Below, in pieces: positions 1 through 8,915 of a stretch of 64,000 nucleotides of DNA. Numbering within the stretch: position 1 is the first letter of the stretch; the number at the start of each line of letters is the position of its first letter. A program made the position numbers and the translations under genes. The notes under the pieces are model-generated. The model had not been told where the DNA came from, did not search any database, and worked only from the letters and a program-made list of their open reading frames with translations. This DNA is from Murdochiella massiliensis (GTDB lineage: Bacteria > Bacillota > Clostridia > Tissierellales > Peptoniphilaceae), in NCBI RefSeq assembly GCF_900059565.1, contig NZ_FIZW01000002.1, positions 930,001 through 994,000 on the forward strand. The letters are read 5' to 3'.

Positions 1-993
1 GACATAGGGCATGATAACCGCATTGAGTACAAAGACAGGAACACGCAAAATGCCCTTGGCTTCACGGGAAATCAAACTCAACAAGGCGCCGCGTTCTTTT
101 TTTGTAGAGGTTTGCAGGGCTTCTGCAGAGAGTGCTTTACCATGGTCTGCTCCTCGCAGGGAAAGGAGAATGGGAAAGTACAGCTTTGAAGCCAGTAAGA
201 ACGTCACGCCCATCCAGAGAACACTGGTCAGAAACATCATGCCATACGCACCGGCAACGGCTTCCGACCCGCCAAACGCCATATCCTGTCCATAACGGAT
301 GACCGGAAAGAGAAAGCCAAGCCATTTCGGCGTCGTCTGCGATATACCGTTTACATTCGCCAATTGTGTAGAGAATTGCATGGAAAGGGACACCGCGATA
401 GCACCGATCATTGTGATAATGCCGGTAAAAAACGTCAGACGTTTTTCGTTGCGTAAAAAAGGGGCGACTTGCAGCAACAGCAGCAGGACAACGGTCACCA
501 GACATACCGGAACAACGGGCAACAGAAAGAAAACAATCACCCAAGCCAAGAGACTTTGCACAGAAAATGCCGAAACAATACCGGCAAGAGCAATCGGCAA
601 AAAGACGAGCAGTTGCATCAAATAGGATTGAAGCAAGAGACTGACGAGCTTAGCGCCTAAAATCTCTCTTGGCGATAAAGGCATGGCTAAATAAACCTTC
701 GCATCCGACGAATAAAATAGCGTTGAGGAGGCAAAGGAAAAAATAACTGTCGTCGTCATCGCCAGGCCCATCACGCAACCATACGCAAAATACGGCGACA
801 TCAGCCCTTGTCGCGCAGATTCTCTTGCTATTGAGAAGCCGCTAATAAAGAACATTGCGCCGGCAAAGAGGAAGATCGCAACCGTTCCCAAAAGGCCGTT
901 GCTTTTCGACTTTTTGTTTCGGTTTAGCGTCTGGCCGCTGCGGTTGAGCGACAGGATGACGTTGATTTTCACCAAACTCCAAAAACGGCTCAT
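1..993 (-). CDS. ABC transporter permease (partial, C-terminus outside window)
   Basis: I read this frame by hand: 331 codons without a stop, from ATG at 993 to the left edge. It encodes a hydrophobic protein with a basic N-terminus (MSRFWSLVKINVIL), about six membrane segments and the cytoplasmic sequence MPLSPREILGAKL, as in ABC-2-like permease subunits of bacterial exporters. The start overlaps the stop of the ATP-binding gene in an ATGA arrangement, so the two are translationally coupled and should form one membrane transporter. The substrate cannot be read from the sequence. The C-terminal end is missing, so length and topology are incomplete. Confidence 0.8.
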   Translation of the reverse strand, partial: MSRFWSLVKINVILSLNRSGQTLNRNKKSKSNGLLGTVAIFLFAGAMFFISGFSIARESARQGLMSPYFAYGCVMGLAMTTTVIFSFASSTLFYSSDAKVYLAMPLSPREILGAKLVSLLLQSYLMQLLVFLPIALAGIVSAFSVQSLLAWVIVFFLLPVVPVCLVTVVLLLLLQVAPFLRNEKRLTFFTGIITMIGAIAVSLSMQFSTQLANVNGISQTTPKWLGFLFPVIRYGQDMAFGGSEAVAGAYGMMFLTSVLWMGVTFLLASKLYFPILLSLRGADHGKALSAEALQTSTKKERGALLSLISREAKGILRVPVFVLNAVIMPYV

Positions 994-1826
994 GCTTCCT
1001 GTCCTTCCTGCGGTTCCTGTTCTTTCTGCAGTTCCTGTTCGTTCTGTGCATCTTGCCCGGTCGCAGGGTTTCCACCGTCTTGCGCATCTTGACCATCTTC
1101 TGTCAAAACACGGGATTCCGTCACGCGCAGGAAGATCTGCTCCAGCGTCAGGTTCGGATATTGCTGTTGCAAGGCTTCCAACGTTCCGGTGTATTTCATC
1201 TGTCCTTTATTGATGATGGCAATGCGGTCACAAAGTTTTTCCGCTACTTCAAGGACGTGCGTCGAAAACAGCACAATGTTGCCCTTCGCCGCGTGCTCCT
1301 TCATGCGTTTTTTGAGCAGGAAGGATGCCTGCGGATCCAACCCGGTCATCGGCTCATCCATAATCCAAATATTCGGCTCATGCATTAGAGCGGCAATGAT
1401 ATGAATCTTCTGTTGCATACCATGAGAATACGAGGAAATACGATCCCCGATCGCCTCACGCATCTCAAACGTGTCCAGCAGTTCCAAAAGACGTCCTTCA
1501 CGTTCTTCTTTCGGTACGCGATAGATATCACAGATAAAATTAATGTATTCCGTCCCTTTTAGCGCCGTAAAGAGATCGGGATCATCGGAAACATACGCAA
1601 ACTGCTCCTTCGCCTTGATGGGATCACGTTTAAGATCAATGCCGTTGATGGTAATTTTCCCTTCATCCGGGCGAAGAATGCCGCAAAGCATTCGGATAGT
1701 AGTCGTTTTTCCGGCACCGTTCGGGCCGATAAAACCGGTAATGGTTCCCGGTTCCAACGTCAGGGAAAGATGGTCAACGGCGACCTTGTCGCCGAATGTT
1801 TTCGTAATGCCTTGCAGTTCGATCAT
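990..1826 (-). CDS. ABC transporter ATP-binding protein
   Basis: 278 residues. It drives the permease encoded immediately downstream (4-bp ATGA overlap). Walker A GPNGAGKTT is at about residues 34-42, a divergent signature loop YSHGMQQK at 133-140, Walker B with IWIMDEP at 153-159 and the H-loop histidine at 190. The last 40 residues are an unusual low-complexity tail rich in Gln, Glu and Asp after the normal end of the domain; it may be an acidic linker or a repeat expansion. ATG 1826 follows an AGGAGG-like site. The family includes drug, bacteriocin and lipid exporters; no substrate can be assigned. Confidence 0.9.
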   Translation of the reverse strand: MIELQGITKTFGDKVAVDHLSLTLEPGTITGFIGPNGAGKTTTIRMLCGILRPDEGKITINGIDLKRDPIKAKEQFAYVSDDPDLFTALKGTEYINFICDIYRVPKEEREGRLLELLDTFEMREAIGDRISSYSHGMQQKIHIIAALMHEPNIWIMDEPMTGLDPQASFLLKKRMKEHAAKGNIVLFSTHVLEVAEKLCDRIAIINKGQMKYTGTLEALQQQYPNLTLEQIFLRVTESRVLTEDGQDAQDGGNPATGQDAQNEQELQKEQEPQEGQEA

Positions 1827-2340
1827 GATGCCTCCTTAGGTTGCGGTTAACATACGCAACTATTGTGTCATGTTTTTTGTTCGCGCGCAATGCAAAATCG
1901 CATTGCATTGACTGTGTTCTGTAGCGATACAATTGATGTGATACCAAAAAGAGAAAAATATAGAGGGATGTCTGTGCAAGGAAAGCGACACTGCAAGTTA
2001 GCCCCATATGCGGCGATGGTGGTGGAAATGCGTTTTCGCTAAATCACCACCACTTTTCGCTGAATAAACGTTTATGCACTTAAGCCTTACAATCCCTTGA
2101 AAAAACTTGTCGTAAGCGGCCCTTAGGTAGTTAACATCCGTTAAAAAAGAGCCATCGATTCCAATCGCTTCTGTTGATCCTATCCATTTGATCGGCGTCA
2201 TTGTAAATCTGTTTAGTCCTGTTCCGTTCTAAACGTGTCGAATTGTACACGGTTAAATTTCGGATTATTAAGAACTTCCCATAATCCGATAAATTCATGA
2301 GTATTTCTGTTTCTATCGCCATTCTCGCATCAGTAGTATC
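1827..2340. other. intergenic region without a recognised gene
   Basis: About 510 bases. Open frames on the minus strand at 1998-2201 and 2131-2322 encode peptides that I do not recognise and that lack a convincing ribosome binding site. A perfect 7-bp inverted repeat, GCAATGC/GCATTGC with a 6-base spacer, lies at 1887-1906 upstream of the ABC operon and could be an operator. The stretch from about 2000 to 2330 is more AT-rich than its neighbours and could be a decayed gene, but no family is identifiable. Confidence 0.4.
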
Positions 2341-2368
2341 AAAAATGGGAGAAATACCTGATTTCTCC
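2341..2368 (-). terminator. intrinsic terminator of the prepilin peptidase gene
   Basis: GGAGAAAT and ATTTCTCC pair perfectly around a 5-base loop (2348-2368). On the minus strand they are followed by a T-run at 2345-2341. It lies just past the stop of the peptidase gene. Confidence 0.7.
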
Positions 2369-2392
2369 GTTAGAGGCTGGTGAATTACATTT

Positions 2393-2878
2393 CTATGTTA
2401 TCTTCCATACCAGATGGAGTAAGCAGTACAGAATCCCGGCTACTGCAACCTGCGGAGCAAAGGCCAATGTCCGGATCTTTTTTTCTTTCTGCCCAATGCG
2501 TTGAATTAGTCCACGCAATCCGGTGAAAAATAACGCCAGCCAGAGCAACGTAGCGCCTTCCATGAAGCCGAGATAGAGCACCACGACCGCCATCAGTTTG
2601 CAATCCCCCATCCCCAGACTTTCCGGTCGCCACAGAGAAAAAAGGCCGGAAACAAGAAGTATTCCGGCTGCTTCCGCAAGGCGCTTGAGAAAAAGCGGCA
2701 GGAAGGCGTCCGGAAAAATATTGTCCAGCTTATGCGCCAGAACGGGCCAAGCCGCCAAATAGAGCAGACATAACACCGCTAAAACACGGTTGGGTATGCG
2801 TCGATATCGCTCATCCCACACACCAACCGCGATGAGTGCCGGCAACAGCCAACCCATGGAAATAAAAAAAACGTTCAT
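2393..2878 (-). CDS. prepilin peptidase-like A24 membrane protease
   Basis: 161 residues from ATG 2878, chosen because GGAGG lies just upstream; a longer in-frame start at 2932 lacks such a site. The two aspartates of the A24 (type IV prepilin peptidase) fold are visible: one in WDERYRRIPN near residue 24 and one in GMGDCKLM near residue 99, followed by a late FAPQVAVAG motif. Several membrane segments fill the rest. The N-terminal methyltransferase domain of full PilD/ComC proteins is absent, so this is a minimal peptidase. It would cleave prepilin-like signal peptides in the membrane, but no pilin or secretion ATPase gene lies nearby, so its substrates must be elsewhere. Confidence 0.8.
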   Translation of the reverse strand: MNVFFISMGWLLPALIAVGVWDERYRRIPNRVLAVLCLLYLAAWPVLAHKLDNIFPDAFLPLFLKRLAEAAGILLVSGLFSLWRPESLGMGDCKLMAVVVLYLGFMEGATLLWLALFFTGLRGLIQRIGQKEKKIRTLAFAPQVAVAGILYCLLHLVWKIT

Positions 2879-3000
2879 GCTTTGTCCTCCATGAAAGGAG
2901 CATAGCATGGACGTTTTCTCTCGGCGTCTCAACTATAGGAACGATCCTCTCATATACGTTTCGTAGAGTATCGCTGCCGCTTCAACATGTGCACGAAAAA

Positions 3001-3903
3001 TCAGTCTTCCTCGAAATCCAGCACACGCTTCCATCCATCGGAAGCGAAGCGCACGGATGAATTCTTTCTGGCCATTTCATCTGCATACTGCGCCGGATTG
3101 CGAAACGACGGACTGTAATGCGTGAGCCAAGTTTCCTTCGCTCCGGCACGTGCGGCAAGATCCGCGGCTTCCCACGCGGTCATATGGCATTTTTCTTCCG
3201 CACCTTTCGTTTTTTCCCGATCGCCGTAAATGCCCTCCGTGATCAAAAGATCGCAGTCCTTTGCCGCCCGTTCCAAAGTTGCGCATGGACGCGTGTCGGT
3301 AGAATATACTACCGATAATCCCCGACGTGCCGGTCCACTGACTTCTTCCGGACGAATTCTGCGCAGGCCGACCATGACACTTTCGCCTGCCTGCAATTTA
3401 CGCCAATCCGTAATCGGAATCTTCAGCGCCTTGGCCTTTTCCGGCAAAAACTTCGGACGTCGGGGTAAGTCTACGCGATAGCCGTAGCACGTGATATTAT
3501 GCTTTACCGGGAACGGCGTCACCTGCAACGTGCCGACGGAAAATGGCATCTTGCCGACACGATGAAAATGCACCTCAAAATTCACACCAACGACCACGCA
3601 AAGGCTTGCTACCACTTCTTCCACGGCATCCGGGCCATAAATATGCACCGGCTCGCGGCGCCCCTCGGTATTCATTGAAGACAGCAGCCCGCTGATGCCG
3701 GCAACATGATCCCCGTGAACGTGCGTAAATAAAATGGCATCAATAGAGTGCATGGACCAGCCATATTTGCGGATGGCCACCTGTGTGCCCTCTCCGCAAT
3801 CGATCAGCACGGAATGCCCCTGATGGCGCAGCAGAAGCGCCGTCAAATGGCGCCCCGGCAAAGGCATCATGCCCCCCGTACCTAACAAACAGACATCAAT
3901 CAT
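3001..3903 (-). CDS. rnz: ribonuclease Z (tRNA 3' endonuclease)
   Basis: 300 residues, normal for the short bacterial form. It removes the 3' trailer from tRNA precursors in the cytoplasm. The metallo-beta-lactamase fold is clear: GTGGMMPLPGR at the N-terminus, the zinc-binding HVHGDH at 61-66 within FTHVHGDHVAGI, a YSTDTRP strand in the middle and a late histidine in LTHYSPSF. ATG 3903 is the only good start. It stands alone on the minus strand. Its upstream side is a 0.9-kb gene-free block of repeats. Confidence 0.93.
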   Translation of the reverse strand: MIDVCLLGTGGMMPLPGRHLTALLLRHQGHSVLIDCGEGTQVAIRKYGWSMHSIDAILFTHVHGDHVAGISGLLSSMNTEGRREPVHIYGPDAVEEVVASLCVVVGVNFEVHFHRVGKMPFSVGTLQVTPFPVKHNITCYGYRVDLPRRPKFLPEKAKALKIPITDWRKLQAGESVMVGLRRIRPEEVSGPARRGLSVVYSTDTRPCATLERAAKDCDLLITEGIYGDREKTKGAEEKCHMTAWEAADLAARAGAKETWLTHYSPSFRNPAQYADEMARKNSSVRFASDGWKRVLDFEED

Positions 3904-4072
3904 TATTAACCCCTTATCTCGTCTCCCGGCAAACAGCTTTAAAAAGGCAACCTTGCAAAATGCCTAAACGTGGCTTCCGCTTTTACCAAAAGCATCGCTA
4001 CTTCTCTCGTTTTTCCTGCCGAAAGTTATTTTTTTCTATGATACCATGTTTTTTCTTTATCGGGATGTGCCT

Positions 4073-4400
4073 GTCAAGCCGCCCCGTCCGCTCGCCGCTC
4101 GCTTCGCCTCGGCACAGCTTCTGCGGAAAATTTGCTCCCGGCTCGTCGAAGAGGCGGCTCGCGGACGAGGGCGGCTTTACGAGGGAGAAGGGCTTGCAGG
4201 AAAAGCGGGCTGGCGGGCGAGGGTTTGACCGGCCTTCGGCTGTATAAAAGACGCTGTAAGTGATGGAAACGGCGCCGCTTTTGTGCTGCTGCGGCGCCGA
4301 GAGGAGCCGGCCCGTGGCCGGCGGTTTGAAAACGCCGCCGAAGGCGGCTTCCTTATGAAACCGCGCCGCCAATAATGGTTTCGGCGGCGCTCCATTTTTT
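4073..4400 (+). repeat. hairpin element D1 with GC-rich hairpin tail
   Basis: Left arm AAGCCGCCCCGTCCGC (4076-4091) pairs with the right arm at 4161-4178 with one bulge. Between them lies the core shared by all D copies: CGCTTCGCCTCG and CTCGTCGAAGA. The tail holds further perfect stems: GGCGCCGC/GCGGCGCC (4271-4298), module F at 4303-4348 (GCCGGCC/GGCCGGC then GCCGCC/GGCGGC) and GCGCCGCC/GGCGGCGC (4363-4390) followed by T-rich DNA. No gene is present. Function unknown; it opens the first composite cassette. Confidence 0.75.
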
Positions 4401-4440
4401 TCTTCGCGTGTCATAGAAATCGTGTTTATTTTGTAATTAA

Positions 4441-4680
4441 GGCAAAACCCCTCTACCGTTGTGCAGGGAGATGTAGAGTGGTTTTGCCTTTTTCCGCAAT
4501 TCCCCTCTACCAAACAACGGATGGCGGTAGTGGGGTTTTGCCTTTTTCGACAATTCCCCTCTACCGGACAACGGATAGCGGTAGAGGGGTTTCGCCTTTT
4601 TCCGCAATTCCCCTCTACCAAACAACGGATAGCGGTAGAGGGGTTTCGCCTTTTTCTGCAATTCCCCTCTACCAGATAAG
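4441..4680 (+). repeat. tandem hairpin array A (54-bp period)
   Basis: The stem half CCCCTCTACC begins at 4448, 4502, 4556, 4610 and 4664, exactly 54 bases apart. In the first four units it is matched about 14-16 bases later by GGTAGAGGGG or a one-base variant, giving a 10-bp hairpin; the fifth is degenerate. Spacers read roughly TTTCGCCTTTTTCCGCAATT. Since 54 is a multiple of three, several frames stay open across it; these are not genes. Confidence 0.9.
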
Positions 4681-4700
4681 GTGCCCGCCGGCACACCCCT

Positions 4701-4810
4701 CCGCCCCGGCATCCTTCCGCGCGCCGCATCTTCGACGAGCCGGAAAGGTAGACTCCATATCAGCCCCACCGAGGAGAAGCCGGCGGCGTAAGGAAGGATA
4801 CCGGGGCGGC
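4701..4810 (-). repeat. hairpin element D5 (inverted orientation)
   Basis: CCGCCCCGGCATCCTTCC at the left pairs with GGAAGGATACCGGGGCGG at the right. Read on the minus strand the interior carries the D-family core (CTTCTCCTCGG and CTCGTCGAAGA). It starts directly after the stop of the sensor kinase gene, so it would be transcribed in that gene's 3' end. It is about 85-90 percent identical by eye to D6 at 9441-9545. Confidence 0.8.
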
Positions 4811-4815
4811 TCTGC

Positions 4816-7638
4816 TCAGTGCAGCGGAAAATCTACCGATGCCTTGAAAAGATCGCCGTCGATCTCGAGGGTGAGACGGCCGCCCATGCGCTTGGCCAGC
4901 TGTTCGGCGATCGAAAGGCCAAGGCCGCTGCCTTCCGTGGTACGCGACTTATCCGAGCGATTAAAACGCTCCAACAGTTCTTCCGGAGACATGTTGAGGG
5001 GATAGCGCGACGTATTCTTGATCGTAAAGAGCGCGTGATGGTCCTGCGCTTCCAGCTGAATGTAGACGCGCGTACCGTCCTGGCTGTATTTTTGCGCATT
5101 ACTAAAGAGATTTTCCAGCACACGTGAGAGCTTGTGCCCATCCGCCTCAATGAACAGCGGATCTTCCGGCAGATCCACTACCGGTGTGAGCGCACTCTTT
5201 TTCCAGCCGGAATCCGCTTCGGCAAGACTCTGTCGGATTACTTCGGCATAGTCAATGATTTCCATATTCAACTGAACGGCACCGCTCGTCGCTTTCGACA
5301 CGTCGATGAGATCATTCATCAGCGTCTTGAGGCGTTGCGCCTTCTTTGCCAGCACATCCAGGTATTGCGCGCGTTCCTCTTCCGTCGCATCCGGGCTGCG
5401 CAAAAGATCCACATAGTTAATGATGGAGGTCAGCGGTGTTCGCAGATCATGCGACACGTTCGTGATGAGTTCGGTCTGCATCCGCTCATTCTTCAGACTT
5501 TTATCGACGGCATGCTGCAGGCTCTGGTCAAAACGATTGATTTGATTCGCCATCGCGCGATGCGCACCATGAAACGACTCCTCATCCAAACGCTCATGCC
5601 AATCGCCGTCGGCAATGTGCTGCATTGATTGCAAAATGCGAGCATCATTACGATCCTGCTGCAAGGAAAAGGCTATGGGCAACGTGACTCCCGTAAGCAA
5701 AAGCAGTACCCAGAAGAAATCCGCATGGAATATCGCGATGAACCAGAACAAAAATCCCATGATGAGGTAAAACAGCAACACCTTTACCAGCGTGCGATGC
5801 TTCGCAGCTCTGCCGTCCTGATACGCGCGATACAGCTTGTGAATTCCACCGCCAACGCCACCAATGATGCTTCCTCGGAAGAAGCGCCCCTGACGGGCTT
5901 TGCGGAACAACATGGAAAGTAGCGTCCAACCGACCAGATCAAGAGCCATCAAAACCGGAATGAGGAGAAGCCAAATCGGATTGTGCAAGGAGTCGCGCAA
6001 AAGAGCCATCGCCTGACCGTCAATGGTATGAACAACTTCGCAAGCCAGCCCCATCGTTAGCCAAAGGAATAGGCCACAGGCTACCAGCACGACTTCAAGC
6101 GGAATCGCACCCTCGATTTTGCGCACAATCGGCATATGAACGTTAGTGGTGCGAGCAAGTGTCACGCACAGTGTCACAATCCAGACAATGCCGGCGATGA
6201 CCGCCGCGATGGTGCTGATTTTGGATACTTTCTGCGCAAGCGGGAATGTCTGCATAAAAAGCTGCAGATCATCGGCTTCCTGCATGGTGGTGTCCAGACG
6301 CAACGTGATTTTCATGCCCGGCGCATTGAGGCTATCGTCCTGGGCCAGCAGAACACTGATCGGTGGAGTGCCGTCCATCAATTTGTCGCTCCACAATCCG
6401 GTGCCAACCGTGCAATAGCCGTTTTCTACCGTGAGCGGTGCGCTCCATGCCGGAGTTTTACTCTTTGCCCGATTCACGTTCGAAAATTTCTTCGCTCCAT
6501 CCAGGATGGAAATCGTATACTCCAGATTACTCGGCTTTTCTTTCACGTGATAGCGCGTGCTCGGATTGATTTTCAGGAAATCAAACGTGTATTGTAGTTG
6601 TCTCATGGATTCACGATATACTTCGAGATTGCCTTGTGCCGCCACAAGCAGCGAGTCGGCGGACAACGGTTTTACGATCTCTATCGCCTGTTCAATGATG
6701 TCCTTTGTCCATCCGTCTGCAAAATAGGCTCCTTCGTCATAATCATTCGGCAACCAATCTTCTTGCGAATAGGAAGGGGCGTTGTTCGAGTTCATCCTTT
6801 CTTCACCATTCGCATTCAACGATTCTTCTGCCTTCCGATCGGATGGTTCTTTCGTCCTGGATCGAAATTCCGTGTATCGACCGAAACGCAATTCTACCGG
6901 AGCCGTTTCCTTTTTTAGTCCTGCCTTCATCCAATGCTGCAAATCCGCTTTGGTATAAAAAACGACGGAAGACGAAGGAAAGGTATCGTCTCCTCTAACG
7001 TTTTCGTTTAGATACGTCTTAGCGGCTTCCAGTCTCTCTTTTTCTGTACGTTTTGTTGAAACGCTCGCCATGTAGTCCAGTTGCCGTATGGCAGGCCACG
7101 AACCGAACGTATGCGGAATCGGCATGTCCGCGGGTAACTGGTCCAATTCCGCCCAGCTCTGGGACATCAGCGTGTTGCCAACAATACTGCCCACCTCATC
7201 ATGTACCGTCCGGGCAAAGCCGCCCGTTTCACTCCCTTCTCGGCTCCAATCATTCAAATGGTCATTCTGCAATTGGAGCAACGCATAAAGAGAAAGGCCC
7301 AGCACAACCGCAGCCAACACATTCAACACTAAATATGGCCAAATTCGGCGTCGCCGAAACGTCGGCAATTCGTCCGTAGGCGTTTTGCGTTCCTTGTGTT
7401 TCGTCGTTGCAGACTGCTTTATGAAGTCGTCCTGGTATGTGTCACGATCCTTCTTCGCGCCACCCTCAGTGTTCGTGCGGGTATCGTCGACCGTGTCCCG
7501 GTACGACTGACGGCTGGTGTCCGTGTATGCGTCCTGCGTGTCTTGCATTGGTTCATCCTGAGCCGAATCTTCTTTTGCATGCAAGCCGACAAGGGCTTCT
7601 TTCATCTGCTGCATCGCGTTTTGGATGTGCTTATTCAT
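4816..7638 (-). CDS. large membrane sensor histidine kinase
   Basis: 940 residues. Pairs with the response regulator encoded just upstream (8-base overlap). The N-terminal ~95 residues are cytoplasmic and rich in Asp, Thr and Gln. A membrane segment follows at about 97-121, then a ~350-residue region probably outside the cell, several more membrane segments at about 480-670, and the kinase core: phosphoacceptor motif NVSHDLRTPL with His at about 730, N-box NLFSNAQKYS at about 843 and GSGLGLS at about 903. The layout resembles clostridial kinases with a central multi-span module. Signal unknown. ATG 7638 follows GGAGGAC. Confidence 0.92.
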   Translation of the reverse strand: MNKHIQNAMQQMKEALVGLHAKEDSAQDEPMQDTQDAYTDTSRQSYRDTVDDTRTNTEGGAKKDRDTYQDDFIKQSATTKHKERKTPTDELPTFRRRRIWPYLVLNVLAAVVLGLSLYALLQLQNDHLNDWSREGSETGGFARTVHDEVGSIVGNTLMSQSWAELDQLPADMPIPHTFGSWPAIRQLDYMASVSTKRTEKERLEAAKTYLNENVRGDDTFPSSSVVFYTKADLQHWMKAGLKKETAPVELRFGRYTEFRSRTKEPSDRKAEESLNANGEERMNSNNAPSYSQEDWLPNDYDEGAYFADGWTKDIIEQAIEIVKPLSADSLLVAAQGNLEVYRESMRQLQYTFDFLKINPSTRYHVKEKPSNLEYTISILDGAKKFSNVNRAKSKTPAWSAPLTVENGYCTVGTGLWSDKLMDGTPPISVLLAQDDSLNAPGMKITLRLDTTMQEADDLQLFMQTFPLAQKVSKISTIAAVIAGIVWIVTLCVTLARTTNVHMPIVRKIEGAIPLEVVLVACGLFLWLTMGLACEVVHTIDGQAMALLRDSLHNPIWLLLIPVLMALDLVGWTLLSMLFRKARQGRFFRGSIIGGVGGGIHKLYRAYQDGRAAKHRTLVKVLLFYLIMGFLFWFIAIFHADFFWVLLLLTGVTLPIAFSLQQDRNDARILQSMQHIADGDWHERLDEESFHGAHRAMANQINRFDQSLQHAVDKSLKNERMQTELITNVSHDLRTPLTSIINYVDLLRSPDATEEERAQYLDVLAKKAQRLKTLMNDLIDVSKATSGAVQLNMEIIDYAEVIRQSLAEADSGWKKSALTPVVDLPEDPLFIEADGHKLSRVLENLFSNAQKYSQDGTRVYIQLEAQDHHALFTIKNTSRYPLNMSPEELLERFNRSDKSRTTEGSGLGLSIAEQLAKRMGGRLTLEIDGDLFKASVDFPLH

Positions 7639-8485
7639 GCTGTCCTCCTTTCTCTATTTTCTCGGTATCCGTATCGTTGTCTTGCTCCTCTTGCGAATCC
7701 AGTGGAGAGTCCGACGGCGCAACACTTTGTTGGTTCGGCGTCGCCGTATTTTTCTCCGCCTGCTTCGGATCCGACTGCGGTTCGAGACGATAACCTCTTC
7801 CCCAAATCACCTTCAAATAGCGCGGCTCCCGCGGATTAATCTCTATCTTTTCACGAATATGGCGAATATGGACGGCGACAGTTGCCACCGATCCCGCGGA
7901 ATCTTCCTGCCAAACGGATTCATATATTTCCTCGCTGGAATACACCCTTCCCGGATGTTCCATCAGCAGCCAGAGAATCGAAAATTCCAGCGGCGTGAGC
8001 GACCGCGGCATGCCGTCCACCTCCACGCTTTGCTTACGTCGGTTAAGGATCAGTGTGCCTTGCCGGAGGACGACGCCCTCAAGATCCTGCCGGGGATCGT
8101 AGGAACGATATTGTACATAACGGCGAAGCTGGCTTTTGACACGTGCCACCAGTTCCTTTGCATTAAAGGGCTTCGTAATATAATCGTCCGCCCCGCCCAG
8201 CAAACCGTCTATCTTATCGTTGCTCTCGCCTTTTGCCGATACCAGAATAACGGGCAAGGAGCGCGTTTCTCGAATACGGGTTAAGGCTTCCATTCCGTCC
8301 ATCAACGGCATCATGATATCCAGCAAAACAAGATGAATGGGCTGTTTTTCCAGGACTTCCAGTGCCTGTTTTCCATTGTAGGCATGATGCACGATATATC
8401 CTGCGCGTTCCAGATAAATCTGTATTGCCTGCACAATTTCAAAGTCATCGTCACAGACAAGAATGTGAAGTCGTTGTTCGCTCAT
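7631..8485 (-). CDS. OmpR/PhoB-family response regulator
   Basis: 284 residues. The receiver domain occupies residues 1-118 with the acidic pair DDD at 12-14, phosphoacceptor Asp56 in LVLLDIMMP and Lys105 in YITKPF. A winged-helix DNA-binding domain covers about 135-232 (LTPLEFSILWLLMEHPGRVYSSEEIY). A Gln/Asp/Glu/Ser-rich tail of about 45 residues follows and is not part of the usual family length of about 230. It overlaps the start of the kinase gene by 8 bases, so the two are made together. ATG 8485 has a GGAGGGG site. Confidence 0.93.
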   Translation of the reverse strand: MSEQRLHILVCDDDFEIVQAIQIYLERAGYIVHHAYNGKQALEVLEKQPIHLVLLDIMMPLMDGMEALTRIRETRSLPVILVSAKGESNDKIDGLLGGADDYITKPFNAKELVARVKSQLRRYVQYRSYDPRQDLEGVVLRQGTLILNRRKQSVEVDGMPRSLTPLEFSILWLLMEHPGRVYSSEEIYESVWQEDSAGSVATVAVHIRHIREKIEINPREPRYLKVIWGRGYRLEPQSDPKQAEKNTATPNQQSVAPSDSPLDSQEEQDNDTDTEKIEKGGQHE

Positions 8486-8574
8486 CGTCCCCTCCTTTTT
8501 GCTCTATCTTATTCTATCGTGTCGGAAGGGGCATTTCGCCCGTACTTCTTAAAAAATCATTAAGATGCCAGAAC

Positions 8575-8910
8575 AAGCCACCCCGCCCGCTCGACGCCGA
8601 CTTCTCCCTGTTCAGGCAAAGCCACCCGCCCGCTCACCGCTTGCTTCTCCTCGTCCCTTCACTACGTTTCCGATTTTTTCGTCGGGACTCGTCGAAGATG
8701 CGGTTCGCGGGCGGGGCGGCTTTGCAGAGAAGGAGGAGCGAACTTATTAACCGGCCTTTAGCCGTATCGAGCGTCAATCAGCAGTTCAAAAAGATGCTGC
8801 CGACCTGCACTCGGCAGTTGGGCACCGCCCTCGCAATAAAGCGGTGCCTTAAAGGAGCCGGCCTCCGGCCGGCGGTTTGAAAACGCCGCCAAAGGCGGCG
8901 ATCCTTTTCG
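8575..8910 (+). repeat. hairpin element D2 with GC-rich hairpin tail
   Basis: Its left arm is present twice in degenerate form (8577-8612 and 8616-8652). GCAAAGCCACCCGCCCGC pairs with GCGGGCGGGGCGGCTTTGC at 8707-8725 around the shared core CTTCTCCTCG...CTCGTCGAAGA. The tail holds CTGCCGA/TCGGCAG, GGCACCGC/GCGGTGCC and module F at 8854-8899, nearly identical to 4303-4348. Opens the second composite cassette. Confidence 0.75.
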
Positions 8911-8915
8911 TCGTT

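Noticed and set aside
4177-4729. Other open frames inside the D1 and D5 region
   Set aside because: They run through hairpin DNA, are Arg/Ala/Pro-rich, and overlap each other on both strands.
4437-4769. Open frame of 110 codons on the minus strand across array A
   Set aside because: It exists because the 54-bp period is a multiple of three; the peptide is a simple repeat with no ribosome site.
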